Under the pieces are notes generated by a model. The model had not been told where the DNA came from. It searched no databases and saw only the letters and a program-made list of their open reading frames with translations. 64,000 nt of DNA from Candidatus Gastranaerophilales bacterium (GTDB lineage Bacteria > Cyanobacteriota > Vampirovibrionia > Gastranaerophilales > Gastranaerophilaceae), in assembly GCA_944323995.1 (NCBI GenBank), contig CALUUN010000005.1:62001-126000 (forward strand), in the 5' to 3' direction. Below, in pieces: positions 8,605 through 14,348 of this stretch. The position numbers were made by a program, and so were the translations under genes. Numbering within the stretch: position 1 is the stretch's first letter; every line of letters begins with the position of its first letter.

Positions 8605-9873
8605 TTATTCACCTACGCAAACCGCCCATAAGGTCGGGTAGGAGTTGTCTCTGTAGCCACCCGAGTACCAGCTCGTGTTTACGGAGACGAAAGCGCGACG
8701 ATGCGCGTTGCGAGCGTCCGTCTCCTGACCGGACCACAGGACGAAGCCGCTAATTCCGCCACCTAAATCAGTGAGAGGTATGCCGTAGGAGCTTGCCTTC
8801 TCTTCGTCCATGGTTAGGTTTTCAACAACTTCTCCGTCGCCGCCACCGATTGTTTGTCCGTACAAGTCATTTGCTAATGTCGTTAGTTCACTGTCATTTG
8901 GTAATCGCTTTCCTTGCTCTGCGCATGCTTTCATTGCTCCGCCCCAGAAATCATTATCACCTGTCATGCAATTTTGTATCCCGTATTTGTCTTTGTTTGC
9001 ATTACAATCTGCTGCTGTTAATGCTGTCGGTTGTAATGGTGTTCCAAAACATATTCCGCCTACCTCAAATGAACATGAGCTTCCGCCTAAACTTGATACG
9101 TTTATACTTCTTAAATCTTTATTCTGTGTATTTGGATTCTTAAATCCGTCTACGTCATACAATATTGCTAAGCAGCTTGTTCCTGTTATCTGATTACTAA
9201 ACTGGTTCTGAACACATTCGGGGTTATATGCTAATACTGCGTTTACACCATTAGCAAACTGTACTCCTACAGTATTTGTTCCCCAACTATCTTGTCCGAA
9301 GTGTGATGCATTTTTTACATCCGCCATCTCTACTTCTTCATTCTCTGTTCCCCAGGTTACTTTATCCGAAAAGCATGTTGTGATATCGTCGTTATCACAT
9401 ATTCTTGTTATCTTAATATGTTTGGATAATTCATCAACAAATGCTTCTGTTGTTGTATAGCCTGCTAAGGTTCCTTGAACATTCATTACCTTTAATGATT
9501 CTTCAAGTTTTCTTTGAAAAACTTCTGATGCTGTATCCCATGCTCTTGTTTGGAAGTTCTGCACTAGTGTCGGGATTGTCAGTGCCGCGACTATACCGAT
9601 TATTGCCAAGGTTATCAGCACTTCCGCAAGCGTGAAGGCGCCCTTTTTGACCCTCACCCGGCACTGCGTGCCACCCTCTCCCAAAGGTAGAGGGTTGTGT
9701 GCGCTGTCATTACGAGCAGACGCAGTCTGCGTAGTAATCGCAAGGTCGTTGCAATTTACCAGCTTTGCGATTGCGACGTCGCTTCGCTCCTCGCAATGAC
9801 AAGACGTATTTGACCAAAGTCCGATGTGTTGTCGTGCCTCAAGCACTTCCGCCAACGTGAATCCTTTTTTCAT
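8605..9873 (-). CDS. Pilin-like protein with duplicated prepilin motif and repeats inside the leader
   Basis: 422 residues from an ATG with AAGGAG. The first residues MKKGFTLAEVL look like a normal prepilin start. Translated repeat DNA follows (about residues 12-73), and then KKGAFTLAEVLITL begins a second, complete prepilin motif and hydrophobic helix. The C-terminal ~150 residues carry the same lectin-like pattern as 4630-5911: WGGAMKAC, RLPNDSEL, FVLWSGQE, WYSGGYRDN, AVC. The last ~110 bases are visibly more GC-rich than the rest. The functional start might be the inner copy, but only the outer ATG has a ribosome binding site. Surface or secretion-pilus component is the likely role. Confidence 0.8.
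   Translation of the reverse strand: MKKGFTLAEVLEARQHIGLWSNTSCHCEERSDVAIAKLVNCNDLAITTQTASARNDSAHNPLPLGEGGTQCRVRVKKGAFTLAEVLITLAIIGIVAALTIPTLVQNFQTRAWDTASEVFQRKLEESLKVMNVQGTLAGYTTTEAFVDELSKHIKITRICDNDDITTCFSDKVTWGTENEEVEMADVKNASHFGQDSWGTNTVGVQFANGVNAVLAYNPECVQNQFSNQITGTSCLAILYDVDGFKNPNTQNKDLRSINVSSLGGSSCSFEVGGICFGTPLQPTALTAADCNANKDKYGIQNCMTGDNDFWGGAMKACAEQGKRLPNDSELTTLANDLYGQTIGGGDGEVVENLTMDEEKASSYGIPLTDLGGGISGFVLWSGQETDARNAHRRAFVSVNTSWYSGGYRDNSYPTLWAVCVGE
9651..9696. repeat. REP-like palindromic repeat (copy A), inside the pilin gene
   Basis: It contains two stem-loops: GGCAC-tgc-GTGCC and CCCTC...GAGGG. Near-identical copies lie at 46059-46107 and, inverted, at 46481-46526. Here it is read in frame as part of the prepilin leader. 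Confidence 0.85.
9706..9800. repeat. Palindromic MITE-like element inside the pilin gene
   Basis: About 95 bp with imperfect terminal inverted repeats: GTCATTACGAG at one end and the complement of GTCATTGCGAG at the other. Read on the minus strand it encodes the CHCEERSDVAI-type peptide that marks a dispersed palindromic element seen in many bacterial genomes (from memory). It stays in frame with the host gene. Confidence 0.75.
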
Positions 9874-9971
9874 CCTTTTCTCCTTCTTAATTAATTTTCA
9901 ATATTTGAATTGATAATTTTCTATGTTAATAAATATCCTCATAACAAGATATAAATCTTATTATGAGATAA

Positions 9972-10000
9972 ATTATATTATATTTGATTACTTTTGTCAA
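9972..10000 (-). promoter_or_regulatory. Consensus promoter of the pilin-like gene 8605-9873
   Basis: TTGACA (9995-10000), 17 bp, TATAAT (9972-9977) on the minus strand, about 95 bp before the pilin start. It overlaps the promoter of the divergent HTH gene at 10019. Confidence 0.75.
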
Positions 10001-10005
10001 TAATT

Positions 10006-10011
10006 TATAAT
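10006..10011 (+). promoter_or_regulatory. -10 box of the HTH gene, leaderless geometry
   Basis: TATAAT 7 bp before the ATG at 10019. A TTGATT at 9984-9989 could be the -35. No Shine-Dalgarno is present. Confidence 0.6.
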
Positions 10012-10018
10012 TTAATGT

Positions 10019-10246
10019 ATGAATATATCAAACTGGGATAACAGCGAGATTATACGGGTTCTCGTTGCACATAAAAAAATCTCGCAGAAAAAATTGGTTA
10101 AGATGCTGGAAGAATACACAAATCAAACAATTCCGCAATCAACTTTTGCTAACCGAATCTGGCGTAACAGCATGAGATTAAGAGAATTGCAAGAGATTTG
10201 TGATGTTTTGGATTATGATATTATTCTGCAGCCGAAGAGCAAATAA
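10019..10246 (+). CDS. Small helix-turn-helix (XRE-like) protein
   Basis: 75 residues, nearly all one HTH domain. KKISQKKLVKMLEE and IPQSTFANRIW fit helices 2-3 of a XRE/Cro-like fold, and LQEICDVLDYDIILQP is the usual last helix and strand. Single-domain repressors of this size usually bind DNA as dimers. Transcription diverges from the pilin gene 8605-9873 and the two promoters overlap, so it may control itself and that pilin. It abuts the convergent gene at 10247 without a gap. Confidence 0.72.
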   Translation: MNISNWDNSEIIRVLVAHKKISQKKLVKMLEEYTNQTIPQSTFANRIWRNSMRLRELQEICDVLDYDIILQPKSK

Positions 10247-10633
10247 CTATTCAAAATCTTTTATGTCGATTTCCTGTCCGAATTTTTTTTCAAAAGTTTT
10301 CAGTTTTTTGTCTAATTTGTCCAAATATTGCTCGATAGAAATTTTTCGTTTAAAAAGTTTGTTGGAGTATCTGTCGACAGAATCCGCCGCATCTTTCAAC
10401 TCAGGATATTTTGTTCTGATTTTTTCCGACATATCGCAGCAGGTTTTCCACATATCCATAACAGGTGTGTGCAGGCCTTGAATTTTTCCGTTTGTAAGTT
10501 TTGTTACGGTTGCTGCCGATGATGCAAATTTGTTGTCTGTGGTTGAGGCTTTGCATATAAAGCCGATTAACTCTTTTGTCGGAATTTTTGCCTGAAATGT
10601 CGGCGTATTTAAAGTTACTTTGTTAACCTGCAT
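10247..10633 (-). CDS. Hypothetical protein with MQVNKVTLNTPTFQAK N-terminus
   Basis: 128 residues, no family recognised. The N-terminus MQVNKVTLNTPTFQAK resembles short N-terminal peptides of three other proteins in this window (14349, 52219-53271 and 57122-57967). The rest is helical and basic, with no signal peptide or membrane segment; two Cys lie near 57-58 of the chain. It starts 12 bp after the TPR gene on the same strand and is probably co-transcribed with it. Confidence 0.65.
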   Translation of the reverse strand: MQVNKVTLNTPTFQAKIPTKELIGFICKASTTDNKFASSAATVTKLTNGKIQGLHTPVMDMWKTCCDMSEKIRTKYPELKDAADSVDRYSNKLFKRKISIEQYLDKLDKKLKTFEKKFGQEIDIKDFE

Positions 10634-10645
10634 AGTTATCTCCCG

Positions 10646-12040
10646 TTATTTATTAAAAAATTTCATAATTTTGTCCAGCAGACCTTCATCTTCCTGCATA
10701 TCGGTGTGCTCAAGTTTTTGAACCTTTTGCTGAATTTTTGCATAATCATCCGCACCTTTTGCTATTTCAAGATATCTTTTGTAATATTCAATTGACGCGG
10801 GTTTGTTTTTAAGTTTTTCGTATGTTTGAGCAAGTTTTTTGACTACGATAGTATTTCTGTTTTCAAGGTTGTACCATTTTTCAAGATATTCGGCCTGCAT
10901 TGCGTAATCGCCTATGTTTTCTCTGAAGTCGGCAAGTTTTTCCAGCGCCTTTTTGTTAGAAGGTTCAGCCTTGGAAATCCTTTCCCAAAACTCTATGGCG
11001 TGGTTTTTGTCGCCTGTTTCTTCAAGCAGAACGGCCAGAGTGTTCATCAAATCCACGTTGTCCTCCTTAAGCTGGAATGCGTTTAAAAATTCGTTTACCG
11101 CAATATCTTTATTGCCTCTTACAAGATTGTATTTGCCCCAGTTAAGGTGTGCGTTGTAGTCGTCGTTTTTGTTTTCGTATATAAGTGCGCGCATCTGATA
11201 TACAAGCGCTGAATTTCTGTCAAGCTCGTTGTATTTTTCCACGCATTCAAGCGCATTGTCGTATTCTTCCTGAATATAATAATATTGAGCTTTCAGTGCG
11301 TAGTATTCGGGATTGTTTTTGTGTTTTGATTCAAGCTGTGTAAGTTTTTCAAAAGCCTTGTCTTTTTCTCCGCATTCAAGCATACATTTTATCTGAAAAA
11401 TTTCATCTTTTGTCAGTTCTTTTGCTCTGTCCGGCTGATTATTTTTCAGATAAAGTTTTGCAAGAGTTTCGTTTATTTCTTTTGTATCAAATCGTTTTTT
11501 CGCACGTTCCAGAACATCAATTGCGCTTGAAAGTATGTCTTCTTTAACATAAAGCTCCGCAAGTTTTAAAAATACATCCTGATGGTTTTCTTCGTATTCA
11601 AGTGTTTTTAAGAATTCATCAATTGCTTTTGTTGTGTTGCCTGATTGGTCGTAAAGGTTGGCAAGAGTAAAGTGGGTCATTACGATTTCTTTTTCACTTT
11701 CGGCGTGGGCAAGAGCTTTTTTAAAGTCGCTTATGGCCTGTTCGAGTTTTCTTTCAACAGAATGCAGGTTGCCGCGGTAGACGTAGTATTTGTACTTGTC
11801 TTTGTCAACATAAATATCCATTAATTGTTCGTAGCAGAGGGTATTTGTCATGTCTTTTTCAAGAATCTTTGCATAAAACTCTGCTGCTTCGTCTTTTTTA
11901 TCCAGCATCATTGCAAGGTGTCCGAGCCGTTCAAGAATACTTAAATCATTTGGTCTTTTTTCGTGTTCTTTTTTATATTCTTCGTACGCTTGTTCGTATT
12001 GTTCTGCGGCTTCAAATTGTTCTGCTGTTTGTATACTCAT
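10646..12040 (-). CDS. Tetratricopeptide-repeat protein
   Basis: 464 residues made of roughly eleven 34-residue TPR helical pairs (for example EQAYEEYKKEHEKRPNDLSI, and AEFYAKILEKDMTN). There is no signal peptide or membrane segment, so it is probably a cytoplasmic scaffold. The start has AAGGAG 9 bp upstream. A small conserved-looking gene follows at 12 bp. TPR alone does not reveal the partner. Confidence 0.88.
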   Translation of the reverse strand: MSIQTAEQFEAAEQYEQAYEEYKKEHEKRPNDLSILERLGHLAMMLDKKDEAAEFYAKILEKDMTNTLCYEQLMDIYVDKDKYKYYVYRGNLHSVERKLEQAISDFKKALAHAESEKEIVMTHFTLANLYDQSGNTTKAIDEFLKTLEYEENHQDVFLKLAELYVKEDILSSAIDVLERAKKRFDTKEINETLAKLYLKNNQPDRAKELTKDEIFQIKCMLECGEKDKAFEKLTQLESKHKNNPEYYALKAQYYYIQEEYDNALECVEKYNELDRNSALVYQMRALIYENKNDDYNAHLNWGKYNLVRGNKDIAVNEFLNAFQLKEDNVDLMNTLAVLLEETGDKNHAIEFWERISKAEPSNKKALEKLADFRENIGDYAMQAEYLEKWYNLENRNTIVVKKLAQTYEKLKNKPASIEYYKRYLEIAKGADDYAKIQQKVQKLEHTDMQEDEGLLDKIMKFFNK

Positions 12041-12099
12041 TTAATTTACTCCTTGTTAATAGTAATTATACATGAAATTTTTAATTTAGTCTTGCCCTG

Positions 12100-12657
12100 T
12101 CAGTTAAAAGTGTTTTGCGTTTTTTCCATTCCGTTAATCAGATAATATTCGACAGCATCAACCGCGCGGTTAAGCACAGTTTTTAAAAGTTCGAGATCGG
12201 ATTTCGGAAAATTTTGCAATACAAAGTTTTCCGACGGAATTGGGGGCTGCGGGCCTATTCCTACCTTAAGCCTTGCAAAATCGGATGTTCCGAGATGTTT
12301 TATTATTGATTTAATACCGTTGTGGCCTCCGTCAGAACCGTTCGGACGAAATCTGAGCCTGCCCAGATCAATCGCAATGTCGTCATAGATTATCAAAATA
12401 TCTTTTACGTCAATTTTATAATAATTCATTATTGCGATTACGGCTTCGCCTGAAAGGTTCATAAACGTGGCAGGTTTTGCAAGAATTATGTCTTCGCCGT
12501 TAAAATTAAATTTTGTGATAAAGCATTTTAGCTTTTTGTCATCTTTGAAGGACAGATTATTTTTCAAAGCCCATTTGTCAATTACCATAAAACCGGCATT
12601 GTGACGTGTAAAACAGTATTTTTCTCCGATATTTCCTAAGCCTGTTACGAGTTTCAT
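12100..12657 (-). CDS. pth: Peptidyl-tRNA hydrolase
   Basis: 185 residues, full length for the family. The N-terminal GLGNIGEKY..TRHNAGF holds the catalytic His of TRHN; the usual GLGNPG is GLGNIG here. FMNLSGEAV and DDIAIDLGRLRFRPNGSDGGHNGIKSI follow with the catalytic Asp and RNA-binding residues. The enzyme frees tRNA from peptidyl-tRNA released by stalled ribosomes. It appears monocistronic, 60 bp upstream of the TPR gene. Confidence 0.96.
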   Translation of the reverse strand: MKLVTGLGNIGEKYCFTRHNAGFMVIDKWALKNNLSFKDDKKLKCFITKFNFNGEDIILAKPATFMNLSGEAVIAIMNYYKIDVKDILIIYDDIAIDLGRLRFRPNGSDGGHNGIKSIIKHLGTSDFARLKVGIGPQPPIPSENFVLQNFPKSDLELLKTVLNRAVDAVEYYLINGMEKTQNTFN

Positions 12658-12791
12658 TTTTAAAAACCTTTTATACTTATTATTTTAACGTAAATAAATA
12701 TTACCGTGTCGATTTACCGACATTTCGCTTAACAAAAAGATAAGATAAACGTATTTTGAAGTTAAGTTGAAGGAAAAAACGAGGATAATAT

Positions 12792-13355
12792 ATGAAAAAT
12801 AAACCGATAATACAGGAAAAAAGTTCAGAAAAGGTTGCAAAATTTTTGGAGAAGAACAGTTTACATAAAAAAGATTTTGCTGAAATGATAGGTGTGACGC
12901 TTTCTTATGTTTATAATCTTATAGATGAATCAATACCGTTTTCGACAAGAGGAACGACGCTCGAGAGGATTGCGACCGTGATGGAAATAGCTCCGGAAGA
13001 ATTTGAAGAATATAAAATTCCGCAGGAGCCTGTTCTGGTTGATGATTCTGTGGAATTTATAAAAGATGCGATAAAATCAAAAAAAATGTCAGTGGTGAAT
13101 TTTTTGAAAGCCTTTCCGCGGAAAAAACGTCTGGACATGGTTGATATTTTAAGGGGAACCATGCCTGTTCCGATAGATTACAAAGAGCTTGCAATGGTGG
13201 GGCAGGTATTGGATTTGTCCGCGGACGAGGTTTATAGTATCTGGGAAAGGCGAATGAAACAGGTTTTGGAAATAAACGGGATGAATATATATTCAAATGC
13301 CGCGCTCGTAAATTCCATGTTTGATTGTGCAAAAAAGTTTATACATATAAAATAG
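12792..13355 (+). CDS. HTH (XRE-like) transcriptional regulator
   Basis: 187 residues. An N-terminal XRE-like HTH (HKKDFAEMIGVTLSYVYNLID at about 25-45, then a LERIATVMEI helix) is followed by a second helical half. That half contains a possible HTH-like repeat: LAMVGQVLDLSADEVYSIWERR. No sensor domain is recognised. A GAGG ribosome site precedes the ATG. The gene stands alone between pth (divergent) and tRNA-Lys, so the target is unknown. Confidence 0.72.
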   Translation: MKNKPIIQEKSSEKVAKFLEKNSLHKKDFAEMIGVTLSYVYNLIDESIPFSTRGTTLERIATVMEIAPEEFEEYKIPQEPVLVDDSVEFIKDAIKSKKMSVVNFLKAFPRKKRLDMVDILRGTMPVPIDYKELAMVGQVLDLSADEVYSIWERRMKQVLEINGMNIYSNAALVNSMFDCAKKFIHIK

Positions 13356-13363
13356 AAAACATT

Positions 13364-13398
13364 AAAAAAAGTGAATTGCAAAGTCGGTTCACTTTTTT
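13364..13398 (+). terminator. Terminator after the HTH regulator
   Basis: Stem AAAAAAGTGAA / TTCACTTTTTT with a 12-nt loop, just after the stop. Confidence 0.8.
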
Positions 13399-13410
13399 AA
13401 TAAATAGTAG

Positions 13411-13439
13411 TTGACAATAAAATTTGTTCCTGCTAGACT
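13411..13439 (+). promoter_or_regulatory. Promoter of tRNA-Lys
   Basis: TTGACA, 17 bp, TAGACT, ending 33 bp before the tRNA. Confidence 0.72.
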
Positions 13440-13472
13440 TAAATCACTGGCGAAATATATGAATAGCTTTAA

Positions 13473-13545
13473 GCGCTTGTAGCTCAGCCGGTAGAGCAAT
13501 CCCCTTTTAAGGGAGAGGTCGCGCGTTCGAATCGCGCCAAGCGCA
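13473..13545 (+). tRNA. tRNA-Lys (anticodon TTT)
   Basis: Acceptor GCGCTTG/CAAGCGC, D-arm GCTC/GAGC, anticodon loop CTTTTAA, T-arm GCGCG-TTCGAAT-CGCGC. The first anticodon-stem pair is an A-G mismatch. CCA is not encoded. A transcription-terminator-like hairpin follows at once, as the first part of a repeat unit. Confidence 0.95.
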
Positions 13546-13741
13546 AAATAAAAGAGGACATTATGTCCTCTTTTATTTTGCAGTTTAGCAAAGATGAGAA
13601 CGCCTGATGCGTGAGCATCATTGGTCGTTCGAGCGCGAGGCGGCAGAGGGCGGAGGCTTGCCTGTGAAATGCCGCCGGCATAGAAGCAGGCAGCCGAAGA
13701 CCCGTTTAACGCCGCCGAGCAAGAGAATCGCGCCAAGCGCA
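13546..13741 (+). repeat. tRNA-Lys distal repeat, unit I
   Basis: 196 bp. It begins with a strong hairpin (AAAATAAAAGAGGACA and its complement), continues with a GC-rich stretch, and ends with a copy of the last 17 bases of the tRNA gene (13725-13741). It is almost identical to unit III. Confidence 0.88.
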
Positions 13742-13966
13742 TAAAAAAGAGGATAGGTTTAAACCTATCCTCTTTTTTATCAGTTTTGACAAGATTTGCA
13801 GAACGCGCACAAGGCGCAAGCCTTGTCAAAGCGTTCGGCGGATTTGCGGACGGACGGAATGAAATGAGTCCGGATAGCGAGCGGAACGAGCCGGCATAGC
13901 CCGTAGGGCTTTAAGGCGAGTCTCCGTGAGCGTGGAGCAAATCCAAGACGAATCGCGCCAAGCGCA
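13742..13966 (+). repeat. tRNA-Lys distal repeat, unit II
   Basis: 225 bp with the same plan as its neighbours but different content. The hairpin is AAAAAAGAGGATAGG and its complement, followed by a second palindrome TTGACAAG...CTTGTCAA and a GC-rich stretch. It ends in the same tRNA 3' fragment (13950-13966). Confidence 0.85.
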
Positions 13967-14162
13967 AAATAAAAGAGGACATAATGTCCTCTTTTATTTT
14001 GCAGTTTAGCAAAGATGAGAACGCCTGATGCGCAAGCATCATTGGTCGTTCGAGCGCGAGGCGGCAGAGGGCGGAGGCTTGCCTGTGAAATGCCGCCGGC
14101 ATAGAAGCAGGCAGCCGAAGACCCGTTTAACGCCGCCGAGCAAGAGAATCGCGCCAAGCGCA
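13967..14162 (+). repeat. tRNA-Lys distal repeat, unit III
   Basis: 196 bp, differing from unit I at only a few positions (for example the hairpin loop and GTGAGC versus GCAAGC). It ends with the tRNA 3' fragment at 14146-14162. No convincing gene is present across units I-III; the open frames on the minus strand run through repeat and tRNA sequence. Confidence 0.88.
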
Positions 14163-14209
14163 TAAAAATGGGAACAGATTTGAATATGTGCGCAAAGTTG
14201 TGCGGCTAA

Positions 14210-14238
14210 TTGACTTTGGCTTGTTTTTATGATATAAA
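14210..14238 (+). promoter_or_regulatory. Promoter of the glycogen-synthase-like gene
   Basis: TTGACT, 17 bp, TATAAA. It leaves a leader of roughly 100 nt before the ATG at 14349, which has AAGGAG. Confidence 0.65.
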
Positions 14239-14348
14239 AATATTGCTTTTAGTGTTTTGTAACAAAATGTTTATTTGCTTTATTTTGTTAGCAAAAAATA
14301 TTTTTACATGCGTTTTATTAGTAGCAATTTTCATTTGAAGGAGTAAAA

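Noticed and set aside
10019-10633. HTH gene plus the adjoining 128-residue gene as a toxin-antitoxin pair
   Set aside because: They converge on opposite strands rather than forming an operon, and the second protein shows no toxin fold; it is paired with the TPR gene instead.
13389-14163. Minus-strand open frames of 146 and 127 codons after tRNA-Lys
   Set aside because: They run through the tRNA, terminator hairpins and GC-rich repeat units; no ribosome site, and the similarity between them is just the duplicated DNA.
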